Assembly: GCA_950022295.1 (NCBI GenBank)
Contig: OX465598.1
Coordinates: 95,952,001-96,016,000, forward strand
Origin: Bromus sterilis
Taxonomy: Eukaryota; Streptophyta; Magnoliopsida; Poales; Poaceae
Reading direction: 5' to 3'
DNA length: 64,000 nucleotides
The notes beneath the pieces were generated by a model that saw only the letters and a list, made by a program, of their open reading frames with translations, did no database searches and was not told the DNA's origin. Positions 1 through 10,944 of this stretch are shown piece by piece; within the stretch, counting starts at the first letter, position 1, and each line of letters opens with the position of its first letter. Position numbers and translations under genes: made by a program.

Positions 1-3000
1 TCCTAGCCTACCCAGCTTCTCCAGCGTTTTGACCCTGCAAACTGATCTCGTTCGCACGATAGGGAGGTGAACAGCGCTTTTAACCTTGCTGGCTAATTTT
101 TAACCACACATTATTTATTAGCACCTAATGAACCTGGTTTAGCTGAATGATCAGTGGGCCTCGGCTGCAAATTCACGTCGTTTCGGCGCCGCCCTGGGTA
201 AGAAAAATTTAACTGCCTCCTCCCTCTCGCCGGTCTCTTCCTCTTAACCCTAGCCGCCTCTATCCCAATCGGCCAATCCCCTCGCTCCCTCGTCGCCCTA
301 CCTCGTCGCCCGTAGCCTCCTCCCCTCCCGTGCCCCTCGACTCTCCCTACGCGAAGGACAACGGAGCAGGCGCCGGCACCGGCGGGAAAGAGAATGAAGG
401 AGAGGAGAGTGGCCCGAGCTCCTGCCTGCGCCGCCCTCAGCCGCCGCACCCCTGCTTCCCTTCCGTCGCATCGCCCCGCCTTCAGCGGCTGGGTCGGCCG
501 CCCCCTCCCCCCGTCTGCACACGCCGCTCAGGTGAGCCCCCGCGGGAACACCCTCTCTCTCCTCTCTCCCCGCTCCCTCACCTACCTCTCTGTCTCGCAG
601 GCGAACCCCGTTGCTAGGAGGCCTTCATGCCGAGATCACCTCGCCGCTCCTCCGGTGATTCGTGATGCACCTGGATCCGGCCAGTTCTGGCGTGCAAGGT
701 GAGGCCACATAGTCCTGCTGATCCATCTCCCTCCACTGCTCCTCTGCCGCCTCCATCGACCAGTGGGGTCACCATCTCCCTCCACTTCTTTTTGTGATTT
801 AGCTTTGGTTCATGGAATCGTATGTTGTTTATTGGTTCATGAATAGGACAAGTGTATGAATGGTGCATGAACAAGTTTAGGATGTAATTGATTCATACAG
901 TATTTCACTTGCTGGATGTGGTGTACTGAATATTGCTTCTTGATTTGAACAATTGAACATGGAACTTGACTGTTTACTTACATATGTTACTTGTTGTTCA
1001 TATAGATCCGGAATATTAGGTTATAACTTGATGACTGACTTGCTATTTACATTTCTTTGTCCTCTGCATCATTGTTGTTTGCTAGATCTTGCACCTCTAA
1101 ATTTCATAAAGATGGTCCTTGGATATTTTTCTCTAAGCTGCAGGTTGAGTTCGGAAGGAGGAGGCCGGAGAGGAGGGCAAGCCACAAAGGAAGAGGAGAC
1201 CATGTGGTCTGCCGAGGCGAGGTCTTCCCTCTCTTTCTACTTCTTCCCCGGCCTTTGTATGCTTGTTAATTCCTTATTTTACTTTCGAATAGATTATTAT
1301 GATGGCTAGCAAATGAAACAGTGGCATCTACATATTGTTTGGTCAATGCGTTCTTGCTATTTATTATGTCTCATTGTCTGCAAGAGGTTGTTCTTAGTTC
1401 TTCCCTTATATTTTTTGGCAAGATATAATATAGCAACACTCACCATTAACGGCAGCTTTGTTACTCATATCTACCATTTTTTTATTGTGAGGTATAGATT
1501 ATTATGATTTTTTATCTTGTGACCAGTTCTAGCATTCCTTGCTGTACGTATTTTAAAGTTCTGGCATTCCTTGTTATACGTTCATTTTAAACCTATACGA
1601 GATAAGCATGTCAACATGCCATGTTCTTTTTTTGTAATCATATTGTCTCAGCTTTTTGTGTTTGGAAAAATTCAGTGTATCGAGGAGTTTGGGAGTAAAC
1701 ACTAATTAGTGCATGACCTTACTTTGCAAGGACCTATTACATGATCTCATGGCGGCAAAGAGGGAAAAAATGCTTATTGGTTTTTGCTCCATATGGCGCT
1801 GTTTAGGTCCACTATATATTCATGTCTGAATATTGCAATCAGAAGTACCACATCATGTGTATGAATCATGGTGGATGTCAAGGGTACTTACGTCACACCC
1901 AAGTAAGGTCAGTGGTTGCATTCTTGTTAATGTAGTTTGACTATCTGTTTGCAATTTTGAGATATTCTATTTGGAGATAACCCAAGTATTTTGAGATAAT
2001 TACCTCATTACTTGAGAAGTAAGCTTGTGAGGAAGGTTTCTTTTGAGGTTATCCTCCTGGACAAGCTTTGTATCGTAGGCACACATTTGTTGTTGTAATA
2101 GTTTTTTTTGCGAAATATGTGATCCATTAAATGGTAGTCATATTTGTTGTATGAAAATCCATCTGCTGGAAAGCTAATTTAATCGCTAAATCGAATATAA
2201 TTATTTGGTTGACGGAAACAAACTTTTGAAACAATAGTAGCAAATTCTGAGGAATATTTTAATTTGAGTCAGTTGAGCACATACTCTTCTTAGTTGGACT
2301 ATAATCAGGAACAAATGTTCAGTCTTGTGAAGTTGGGTGCTTCTGATTCACATGGCCTCCCAGACCTGCTATGTATCATGAAAGCGGACCCCTCCAAAAT
2401 TAAGACAGTACCTTTTGGATGTCCTCCTTTTTTCTCTCGAAAGCAGCAATGATCTTATGGATTACTGATCGTTCCTTTATTGTTTTGATATATGAAAAAA
2501 ATTAAGGTGAGCATCCAATCCATCATTACCAGCCCGATGCCTACCCATGGATTTGGGTGCAACTCGAAGCGGCCAAGGCGAGGAGGAAGGAGAGGAAGAC
2601 GGAGAGAGGGAGAGAGACCAGATTCCAAACTGAATGGGATGGAAGGGAAAACTTTCAATCCAAGTTTAATTTTCATTGGGCATTCAGATTCTTATTTTGC
2701 TCCTCAGATTTTGGGATGTGTGTCTCAACATATTTGCACACAATGGTTTCAGATTTAGTGTAAACTACGAATAGGGGGTAAGTTATTGTGCTTGTTCCAT
2801 GTTATAAATAGGGAGAAGGGAAAATATTTAGTACTGTGTGGATGCGTACCTAATTGGATTGTTGGTTGAATGTGTCCAGGTCTAAGAAACAAGAGATAGG
2901 GCCAAGAAAGTGGAGGGTATGCTGATGGATTCACTTCCGGCGTAGCGATTTCATCGCCTGGCTCCTAAAGGCATGATGCATATTGCCTCGTTCTGGTATG

Positions 3001-4562
3001 CTTATTTGAGTTTGTTTGTGTACAGTATGAGGGGTATAGGACGAAAAAGGTCGATTATTGAAACTTGATAAAAAGATAGCACCTAAAAGTCTATTGTACC
3101 ATGCACTGTTGGGGATTCTTAATGTTTGTTCAAAAAACAATTGTATTCATTTATATTATTACCTCAATGACAAGAGAGGTCATCTGCATTATTTGATGTT
3201 GATAATTTGGGATTGTACTTCCATTCAAACTTTTGAGTTGAGTATGAACAAAGGCGTCTAATTGTGACATGTTCTCATGCTAATTACAAAAATGCATCCT
3301 CTGTATGTTGTATATTTCCTGGATCATCTACAGTACTTAATGTTCGTTCATACACAACCATCCATTGGCTTGACTAGAGCGCGCCAATGGGCGCATTTAA
3401 TTATCAGAGAGTTCTATTTTACTTCTGCCCCACTGTCAACACTGCCAAACGAGGGACAAATGTGCGGAGGGGACTTAGTAGTCATCTTTTCCGTACCAAC
3501 TTCCTCGTATTTAGAATGCTTTTGGATATTATGTAAGGTGCCAGTTTATGTATATACCAACATTATTAGTTTGCATATTACCATCTTTCAATAGCTGGTT
3601 CATTGTCGCTTTTTCCGCCGATTCTGCTTTCATGTATCCCTCTTCTTGCTTTTCCATCTTTTATGCTTCCTATTTTATGTTGTTAAGAATGTCTCAAGTG
3701 ATTCAATATACATGGTATGAGTGTTTGGTTCACTCTCACCCTTTGTGCCATGTTAGTTTGCATATTACTTGCTTTCAATAGCTTGAGGATTGAATATGCA
3801 CTATATTAGTATGGGGTTTAAATTTGTGTCTTGATTACGTTTTATCTCAATGTAAATTAACAATTAACGAGAACCTGGTTTTTTTCTGCCCTTTGCGCCA
3901 TTGGCACAACGGGCCATCTAGTGGTTATAATTAGCGCTACGTTCCTTCCTCATGATCGGATCAACCACTAGTGTTTATATTACTACTATATACTATTCCC
4001 TTCCCTGTGTGTGTGTGACCGACGCTGGCCGATGGGTTGGACGTTAACTGCGCATGAGCTTTGCTTGAAGCACACATGTGGTGTGTGAGTGTGAGAGTAT
4101 GAAATGCGATCCTTGCGTAGGAGGCAATGCCCGACGGACGGAAAAAGGCTTCAAGGCAAAGCCTGACGACACGGTGATTTCAACCAGAGCCGCTTTCGGC
4201 TTTTGCTTGCGCAGGCGACAAGGAGGAGCTGCTCGCTACACCTACATGTACCTTTGTGTGACTCTGCTCAAGCACAGCATGTCATGTCTTAAGATTGTGT
4301 TTTTCTTTTACCATTTTCGAACCTACAGAACGTAGTATGTTCGAGTCCTTTAACCCAACACGCAATTAGCTTAGCTATACCCTACGCTTCTGATTTCCCA
4401 AACACCCCTAACCAAGACTTGACTGATGAGCATGGCGTCACATACCGCTGCGCCGCCATTGTGCGCAGGAATCAATGTGTGATGCACGAAACCCAGATGC
4501 ATGTCAGTGGAGCATGCATGCATGCATCGATCCTAGCCAAGTAGCCAGCCCATGGTAGATCC
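1..4562. other. No recognisable gene; GC-rich start followed by AT-rich DNA
   Basis: The first 750 bases are GC- and CT-rich. They contain a plausible short intron on the plus strand, with a CAG/gtgagc donor near 532 and a tctcgcag acceptor near 600. The overlapping reading frames are Arg/Pro-rich, low in complexity and unlike any family I know. Two more purine-rich islands lie near 1145-1230 and 2560-2650, each next to splice-like signals. This could be a spliced non-coding transcript or the 5' part of a decayed gene. From about 2700 to 4560 I see no coding signal, only AT-rich DNA and a short GT run near 4008. Confidence 0.25.
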
Positions 4563-4720
4563 TGTAGAAGGATAGAGAGGGATTTGGTGAAATCGATGTT
4601 TATTGCTTGAGCCTTGGAGGCATATATATAGGAGTACAATGATCTACTTGGAGTAGAAGGTAAGGTAGAATAGAATCTTACTTTATCTCATATTTCCTAA
4701 TATAACAAATATACTCAACA
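4563..4720 (-). repeat. LTR of copy A (3' LTR in element orientation)
   Basis: This 158-bp repeat matches 6083-6240 with about six substitutions. On the minus strand it starts TGTTGAGTATAT and ends CCTTCTACA, with a TATATATA-like core. It belongs to the same LTR subfamily as copy C. Confidence 0.88.
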
Positions 4721-5309
4721 TCCCCCCGCAGTCACAACGTAGCGACGCAGACGGTGAGACTGGAGAAGAATCCGATGGCGGAGCCGACGGACACCCCCAC
4801 CACAGTCGTAACGGTCGACGCATCGCGGAGTTTGTGGCTGGAGTGGAAGCCAACGAGGTTCCCAAGCAGGCGGTAGCCCTTTGTGTCGATGTCGAGGTAG
4901 CCGAGAGCGTAGGGTGGTGTAGCCGTGGTCGAGGTAGCCGTGCGATGGACGCCGTGGTCGATGTCGAGTCGGGGTGGCCGGTGTCGAGGTAGTCGTCGTG
5001 GACCGGGAAGAAGAGCGGCGGCGGCCTGAGGAGGAGGAGGCGGCGGCGGCTAGGTCAGAAGTGCGGCGACGGTGCTCGAAGTAGGCGAGGAAGAACCCGA
5101 TAGCGTGACGAAGACCGACGCGGACTGTGGCGTTCCCGCGCTTAGAGAGACGGCGCGGCGCATACCATATAGAAGTCGACGCGTGGGGACGACGAAGTGG
5201 CCCGTGCGCCGCGACGGTATGACCCGAAGGGGCGACGCAGCGGCAACGCGCGGGTCGCGGCGACGACGTTGAAGACCTCAGGGTGGTTGCAGGTACCGCG
5301 CGCCATGCT

Positions 5310-5660
5310 CGCTACGGCCCGAAAGGGCGACGCAGCGGCAGCGCGAGGGTCGGTGCAGCCTCGGGGACGGCCTGAAGCGGATGGCCTCGGGGCGGCGGTT
5401 GACCGCGGGCCGCAGCACTACGGTCCGAAGGGGCGACGCAGCGGCAGCGCGAGGGTCGGTGCAGCCTCGGGGACGTCCTGAAGCGGATGGCCTCGGGGCG
5501 GCGGTTGACCGCGGGCCGCAGCACTACGGCCCGAAGGGGCGACGCAGCGGCAGCGCGAGGGTCCGTGCAGCCTCGGGGACGACCTGAAGCGGATGACCTC
5601 GGGGCGGCGGTTGACCGCGGGCCGCGGCACTACGGCCCGAAGGGGCGACGCAGCGGCAGC
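5310..5660. repeat. 106-bp tandem repeat inside copy A
   Basis: A GC-rich unit of 106 bp recurs about three times with few changes. Equivalent points lie at 5312, 5418 and 5524. Each unit carries the core GGGCGACGCAGCGGCAGCG. Related, less regular copies of the reverse complement (GCGTCGCCCCTTCGGGCC) occur in the interiors of copies B and C. Every frame through the repeat stays open because of composition, so the open frames here are not evidence of a protein. Confidence 0.85.
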
Positions 5661-6082
5661 GTGCGGGTTGGTGCAGCCACGGGGAGAACCACAGGGCAGC
5701 AGCGCTGCGGCCCGATGGGGCGACGCAACGGCAGCCCGTTGCTCGATCGGTGGAGTGGCACGCTGAACTCGGGGTCAGGGCGGTGACGCCTAGTGTCGGA
5801 GTAGAGGCGTGTGTCGACGACGACGATGGGCGACGCAAACCGATCTCAGATCGGAAAACCAAAAAAGACGCCGATCAAGACCACCGACGAAAGAGAGAAA
5901 CCCCGGATCAAGAGATCGGGAAAAAGACTCTCTAGGGCAGCCGATCCACGGAACCGGCGGACGAACCCTAGGTACGGGCGGCGCGGCCCCCGGTGCCGGC
6001 GATCATGGATCGGCCCCGGGGGCGGCGCGGGCGGAAGCGACGGCGGCGGCTAGGGGTTTAGATCGTGTTTAGGCTGATACCA

Positions 6083-6240
6083 TGTAGAAGGATAGAGAGG
6101 GATTTGGTGAAATCGATGTTTATTGCTTGAGCCTTGGAGGCATATATATAGGAGTACAATGATCTACTTGGAGTACAAGGCAAGGTAGAATATAATCCTA
6201 CTCTATCTCATATTTCATAATATAACAAATATACTCAACA
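6083..6240 (-). repeat. LTR of copy A (5' LTR in element orientation)
   Basis: This is the partner of 4563-4720. The primer-binding site lies immediately next to it at 6072-6082, which sets the element's orientation to minus. Confidence 0.88.
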
Positions 6241-6827
6241 GATCCAAGTCAATTCTCCTCTCACGAAAACAGAAAGAAAGAAGAGCCAAGTCAATCATAC
6301 TTTGCACACAAATTAAGCATGTTCCGCTGACATAGTAGCACATTGCATTATTAGTCGCATTTCGCGTTCATGTAGTACCTCGTCAGAAACTGGCAACTTT
6401 TCATTTCATACCCAGAACCAGAGGAGAAGAACGTCTCGTGACCACGTGAAGAAGCCAAGCAGCAAAATCTTTTCGTGGGCAGAGCAGAGGCCCCCACCGA
6501 CGTCAGGCCTCCCCTCCCCAGCACAAATAAAAAGAAAATCTCGCCGTAAAGTGCACAAGAATGTGCTGACGCTTCTCCGGCCTCCTACAGAGTCACGCTG
6601 CTCCACATGGATTTCTCGTCACTCTCACTCACTCACAGTGTCACTGCTATTACTTACCGTAAACGTACAGATCGTCTCTCCCCTCTCCAGATCCCAAATC
6701 CATGGTGGTTCGCATGTTACCTCGTGGTCGTGGAGACAGGACATGCTTCTCCGCCAGCTCTCCCCTCTCCTCGACGTCATTGTTACAAACCTCATCGGAA
6801 CCGCATGGTGGAAAGCCAGACAGACTG
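6241..6827. other. Spacer without recognisable gene
   Basis: Ordinary intergenic sequence separates copies A and B. The overlapping reading frames have no recognisable domain. Confidence 0.4.
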
Positions 6828-7443
6828 TGTTAGAGTATATTGACATATCTCTGTATATATGGTATGTTAGAATAATCCGAGTCGTATATCAATATACCGA
6901 GGATTAATCAATCACCATAAGCACAAGCACGACACCGAGATTTGTTAACGAGTTTCACCAACATGGCTACATCCAGAGGCATGGCTACAGGCGTTCCTTC
7001 CCATGTATCAAATCACATGATACAGTCGACAACAAGTCCGTCACGGCCATCCGACAGCGCTCCGACCACCCGCCACGGTCGGTCAGGCCGCCCCTGCCAC
7101 GGGCGCCGGACCGTCCCTCTTGTGATCTCTCTCTAACCTATCAACTTGTGTCTAGTATATTTTGCTACCCCGCGGTGCCTTTTTATAATAAGCCCGGGTT
7201 ACATGTGTCCGATTCAAACACCTAATCCATCGCTAATTACAAGTCCAACTGTAGCACAACTCGTACACGTATATTTGGCACACATATTTTAACATGGTAG
7301 ACTATGATTTGTAATCATCTCCTACCTTATCTCTAGGATAGACTTCTTGCCCTCCAAGTCTTGTACTCTATATAAGCCGCCCGAGAGGCTCAATACAACA
7401 ACCACCACATTACGCCAATTCCTTTCCTTTCTATCCCTCTACA
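6828..7443 (+). repeat. 5' LTR of copy B, split by an insertion at 6865-7294
   Basis: Joining 6828-6864 to 7300-7443 gives a 181-bp LTR that aligns with 8630-8810. A TATATAA-like box lies near 7371 and the primer site follows at 7444. Confidence 0.8.
6865..7294 (-). mobile_element. Solo LTR of a different family (TSD TGGTA)
   Basis: This 430-bp segment begins TGTTAGAATAA and ends TATTTTAACA, so its termini are TG/CA with the short inverted repeat TGTTA/TAACA. TGGTA occurs on both sides (6860-6864 and 7295-7299). Removing the insert and one TGGTA restores the LTR of copy B. A minus-strand TATA-like stretch near 7179-7188 suggests minus orientation. No internal region is present, so it is a solo LTR, presumably left by recombination between two LTRs. 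Confidence 0.88.
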
Positions 7444-8629
7444 TGGTATCAGCTTAATCTCGATCCAAGCCCTAGCCGCCGTCGCTTCCGCTCCGCGCCG
7501 CCCCCGGGGCCGATCTCCATGATCACCGACACCGGGGGCTGCGCCGCCTGTACCTAGGGTTCGTTTGCCGGTTCAGTGGACCGGCTGCCCCAGAGAATCT
7601 TTTTCCCGATCTCTTGATCTGGGTTTTTCTCTGTTCTGCCGGTCGTCTTGACCGACGTTTCTTTTTTGTTCACCGATCATAGATCGGGTTGCGTCGCCCA
7701 TCGCCGTCGTCGACAAACGTCTCTACTCCGACACCGGGCGTCATCGCCCTGTCCCCGAGTCCAGCGCGTCGCTCCACCAATCGAGCAACGGGCTGCTGTT
7801 GCGTCGCCCTGTCGGACCGCAGCGCCGCCGCCCCGTGGTTCTCCCCGTGGCTGCACAAATCCATGCCGTCGTTGCGTCGCCCCTTCGGGCCGTAGCGGCG
7901 CGACACGTGGTCCCCGCCGCCGCCCTGAGGCCGTTTTTGTGGTTGCACCAACCCGCACGTTGCAGCTGCGTCGCCCCTTCGGGGCGTAGTGCCGCGGCCC
8001 GCGGTCAACCGCCGCCTTGAGGCTGTCCGCTCCAGGCGTCCCTGAGGGTGCACCGACCCTCGCGCTGCCGCTGCGTCGCCCCGTCGGTCCGTAGCGAGCG
8101 TGGCGTGCAGTCCCTGCAACCACCCTGAGGTCTTCCCCGTCGTCGCCCGATCCGCGTGTTGCCGCTGCGTCGCCCCTTCGGGGCCTCAGCGTCGCGGCAC
8201 GCGGTCAACTTCGTCATCCCCGCGCGTCGACTTCTATGTGGTACGCGCCGCGTCGCCTCCCATGGCGCGGGAACGCCACCCTCCGCGCCAATCTTCGTCA
8301 TGCTGTCGGATTCTTTCGCACCTACTTCGAGCACCGTCACCGCGCTTCTGACCTATCCGTCGCCGCCGCCTCCTCCTTAGGCCGCCGCCGTCGCTCTTTT
8401 TTCCGGTCCACGGTGACTACCTCAACACCGACCATCCCGACTCGACATTGACCACGACGTCCATCGCACGACTACCTCGACCACGGCTACACCACCCTAC
8501 GCTCTCGGCTACATCGACATCAGCACAAAGGGGTATCACCTCGCTTGAGCACCTCGACGGCTTCCTCTTCAGTCTGACCGTCCGCGACGTTTCTGTTGTC
8601 TGCGTCGCTACCGCTACGACTGCGGGGGA

Positions 8630-8810
8630 GGTTAGAGTATATTGACATATCTCTTTGTATATGATAGACTATAATTTGTAATGATCTCCTACCTTATTTA
8701 TAGGATAGGCTTTTTGTCCTCCAAGTCTTGTACTCTATATAAACCGCTCGAGAGGCTCAATACAGCAACCACCGCATTACGTCAATTCCTCTCCTCTCTA
8801 TCCCTCTACT
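8630..8810 (+). repeat. 3' LTR of copy B
   Basis: This 181-bp repeat follows the polypurine tract at 8621-8629. It differs from the 5' LTR at about a tenth of positions by eye, and both terminal dinucleotides have decayed. Confidence 0.8.
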
Positions 8811-9286
8811 ACTGAAAAAAAACAACGAGCTCGAGAGACCGACACGGGTGAGGGTGCGGTTGGAATGGAAGCGTGCCAAACGTGCGGGCGGTGCGGCGAG
8901 GTAGTTGGTGCTGCAACTAGAAGCGTCCCTCTCAGGAGGGGCCTGCCAATTGGAGGAGAGTGGAGTGGACCTCAAACCATCCACCCTACCGAGCTTTGAG
9001 CTAGCGAGCGAGCCAGCCATGGCCACGTCCAAAGATGTCCGTCACACCGGACGTCGCCGCCTCATAACTAACCCTGCTCGTCCCCTCCAACTAGCTTCTC
9101 CTTCCTAATCGCCACTCACGCCTCATACATGACCACCCAAACAAACAAACAATCATAACTAACACCCCTCCGTCTCGCCCCATGGATCGATCTACATCTA
9201 CATTCCTTACTCCAAAATGTACTCTACATCTCTGCCTGCCAACTGGTTGGAAGTGTCCGCTTTCCCTGCTGGCATTCCCAGTACTA
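8811..9286. other. Spacer downstream of the kinase gene
   Basis: This 476-bp stretch lies between copy B and the kinase stop codon. It probably includes the kinase 3' UTR, but I could not place a polyadenylation site with confidence. No other gene is seen. Confidence 0.4.
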
Positions 9287-10723
9287 CTAGTGTACCGCTC
9301 CTGCTAATAATGGCGAGGCGAGAAACAAATGACGCAAGGAACAACGAACAGCAGCAGGGCAAAGTAAACCAAACCGAACGGGCCGGGCCAGCCAGCTTGG
9401 AGCGAGGAGAGGGAGAGGGACAACCAAAGCAAAAACATTTCTATTTCCGAAAAGAATCCATCGCCCGCCTGTGATTGGAACGGTACAAACGCTAACCACG
9501 TGATTACCATCATCACTGCGCTCCCACCCATTACTACTACTACAGCTGCCCGTGCCATCATCGTAACGATCGCCATTGCCAGCTGAGCCGTCGCCGTTCG
9601 ACGCCCCCACCTCGCCGCCGGCCGCTCGCCCGGCGGGAGACCCGCTGTCGGCGTCCGTCTCCAGCGACATTGCTGGCTCGTCCGAGCTGCTGCTGGGACC
9701 GGCGTGGACCGTGATCCAGCTCGCGTCCCAGGTCCAGTCCGGCAGCGCCGGCGCGCCCGCGGCCAGTGCGCGCACTCTGTCCGTCGGATCGGTGGCGTCT
9801 GCCGTCGTGCAATCGTCGTCGTCCTCCCACACGGCCTGGTCGAGGACGCTCTTGGGGGACACGAACATGGCCTTCTCGCTGACTGATCCTGGCCCGGAAT
9901 TGGACGACGAGACGGCGGCGACGGCCACGAACTCGTGCTCCAGCAGCTGCTCTGCCGTCCACCTCTCCTTGGGGTCCTGCCGCAAGCACCTTGCCAGGAA
10001 GTCCTTGCCTTGCTCCGACAGCGACGAAGGAAACTCCGGCGCCTCGCCGGAGAACGCGACGTGGTGCAAGGTGGCCACGGGGCTGGCGAACCGCTGCCAC
10101 GGGGCCGCACCGGTGGCCATCTCGATGACGGTGCAGCCGAGCGCCCAAATGTCCGCGGCAGTCCCCTGCTCCTCGCCCCGCGCGGCCTCGGGCGACATGA
10201 ACATGGGCGTGCCGCCGCCCACCAACCGCTCCCGCTCGCCGGCGGAATTGGCAATGCCGGCGCCCGTGCGGCGCGCGCAGCCGAAGTCGGCGATCAGGGC
10301 GCGGCCGTCGGACCCGATGAGCACATTCCGTCCTTTGACGTCGCAGTGCGCGACGCCGGCGGCGTGCACGTGCTCCAGCCCGCGGAGGATGTCGTGGGCG
10401 CGGGACCGGATCACGTCCTCGGCGCAGCGGCCGCCGCAGCGCCTGATCTCGTCTGCCAGCGACCCGCCGGGGGCGTACTCCATGAGCATGTCGAACCCCT
10501 CCTCGGACGCGGAGACGCCGGAGCCCAGGCAGCGGAGGACGAACGGCGAGCTGAGGCCGCAGAGGATGTTCTGCTCGCGCCGGAGCTCGGCGGCGCGGTC
10601 GGCGCCCACCGATTTCACCGCGAGCACGGCGCCCGTGAGGCGGTCGACGGCGAGAGAGACTGTCGCGGAGGAGCCCCTGCCGATCGCCGGGCCGCGCGTC
10701 CACTCTCCGACGGCGGCGGCCAT
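9287..10723 (-). CDS. MAPKKK17/18-like serine/threonine protein kinase, intronless
   Basis: This predicted 478-residue kinase belongs to the plant MEKK-type MAPKKK group. Members phosphorylate MAP kinase kinases and several act in ABA and stress signalling; that role is family knowledge. The kinase domain spans about residues 8-265. It has a glycine loop (G15-x-G17), ATP-binding lysine K37 in AVKS, a candidate helix-C glutamate E50, catalytic loop H126-C-D128-V-K130 with N133, D146-F-G148, and S177-P-E179 in place of APE. GTPMFMSPE is typical of this subfamily. Residues 266 to about 420 are Ser/Gly/Asp-rich and probably disordered and regulatory. The last 50 or so residues are oddly hydrophobic and may be read-through into former 3' UTR. 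The ATG at 10723 is the first in frame before the glycine loop. A TATA box lies about 150 bp upstream. Large open frames on the other strand are GC-driven shadows. Confidence 0.9.
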   Translation of the reverse strand: MAAAVGEWTRGPAIGRGSSATVSLAVDRLTGAVLAVKSVGADRAAELRREQNILCGLSSPFVLRCLGSGVSASEEGFDMLMEYAPGGSLADEIRRCGGRCAEDVIRSRAHDILRGLEHVHAAGVAHCDVKGRNVLIGSDGRALIADFGCARRTGAGIANSAGERERLVGGGTPMFMSPEAARGEEQGTAADIWALGCTVIEMATGAAPWQRFASPVATLHHVAFSGEAPEFPSSLSEQGKDFLARCLRQDPKERWTAEQLLEHEFVAVAAVSSSNSGPGSVSEKAMFVSPKSVLDQAVWEDDDDCTTADATDPTDRVRALAAGAPALPDWTWDASWITVHAGPSSSSDEPAMSLETDADSGSPAGRAAGGEVGASNGDGSAGNGDRYDDGTGSCSSSNGWERSDDGNHVVSVCTVPITGGRWILFGNRNVFALVVPLPLLAPSWLARPVRFGLLCPAAVRCSLRHLFLASPLLAGAVH

Positions 10724-10751
10724 TCTTGCTTCTTCTTGGAAGCAAGAATGG
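10720..10751 (-). promoter_or_regulatory. Perfect 13-bp inverted repeat covering the kinase start codon
   Basis: CCATTCTTGCTTC (10720-10732) and GAAGCAAGAATGG (10739-10751) are exact reverse complements separated by six bases. In the minus-strand transcript the AUG (10723-10721) lies in the 3' arm, so the start codon would be paired in a hairpin at the end of the 5' leader. A stem like this could restrain ribosome scanning or start selection. The repeat is directly visible; the regulatory effect is inference. Confidence 0.6.
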
Positions 10752-10788
10752 TCTTGTTGGTTGGGACTTGGGAGTGGAGGAGTGGAGG

Positions 10789-10944
10789 CAATTGCAATTG
10801 CAATTGGGATTGGAATTGGAATTTGGGATGGGAAGAAGGAGCTTTGGTGTGATGGGTGGGCGTTGCTCTATGCTTATATACTGGCTGCCGCTTTGGTCCT
10901 TAGCTAGCAGCTACCTACAACTACAACTACAACTACAACTACAA
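10789..10944. repeat. Simple repeats in the kinase leader/promoter
   Basis: A GCAATT/GGAATT hexamer run occupies about 10789-10825 and an ACAACT hexamer run about 10911-10944. The first falls in the presumed 5' UTR and the second just upstream of the TATA box. Both are likely to vary in length between accessions. Confidence 0.75.
10872..10881 (-). promoter_or_regulatory. Probable TATA box of the kinase gene
   Basis: The minus strand reads TATATAAGCA about 150 bp upstream of the start codon. That predicts a transcription start near 10845 and a leader of about 120 nt. Confidence 0.6.

Larger units (their letters stand above)
4563..6240 (-). mobile_element. Short-LTR non-autonomous retrotransposon, copy A (complete, TSD GATCC)
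   Basis: Two 158-bp direct repeats, each beginning TG and ending CA, bound a 1362-bp interior. The 5-bp duplication GATCC flanks the unit at 4558-4562 and 6241-6245. Read on the minus strand, the 5' LTR (6083-6240) is followed directly by a primer-binding site TGGTATCAGCC (6082-6072). This matches the 3' end of initiator tRNA-Met over about ten bases. A polypurine tract TGCGGGGGGA (4730-4721) abuts the 3' LTR. The interior is GC-rich, tandemly repeated and has no gag, protease, reverse transcriptase or integrase, so it must move in trans. The two LTRs differ at about 6 of 158 positions. Size and layout fit TRIM/SMART-like elements, and the primer site suggests a copia-type helper, but that is inference. 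Confidence 0.9.
6828..8810 (+). mobile_element. Short-LTR non-autonomous retrotransposon, copy B (5' LTR interrupted)
   Basis: The 5' LTR starts TGTTAGAG at 6828 and ends CTACA at 7443. It is followed at once by the primer site TGGTATCAGC (7444-7453). The 3' LTR (8630-8810) is preceded by a polypurine tract TGCGGGGGA (8621-8629). ACTG flanks both sides (6824-6827 and 8811-8814), which fits a decayed 5-bp duplication. The 5' LTR is split by a 430-bp solo LTR of another family; without that insert both LTRs are about 181 bp. I count roughly 19 differences between them, making B the oldest of the three copies. The interior shares GC-rich repeat cores and the 3' segment with copies A and C but encodes no recognisable protein. 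The 3' LTR ends are mutated (GG start, CT end). Confidence 0.83.

Noticed and set aside
330..702. Overlapping 95- and 102-codon frames with splice-like sites
   Set aside because: Low-complexity Arg/Pro/Ser composition and no conserved domain. At most a non-coding transcript, so not called as a gene.
9304..10907. Long open frames overlapping the kinase on both strands (316, 395, 443 and 305 codons)
   Set aside because: They arise from the high GC content of the kinase gene, have Arg/Pro/Ala-rich translations, and show no domain, unlike the kinase frame.
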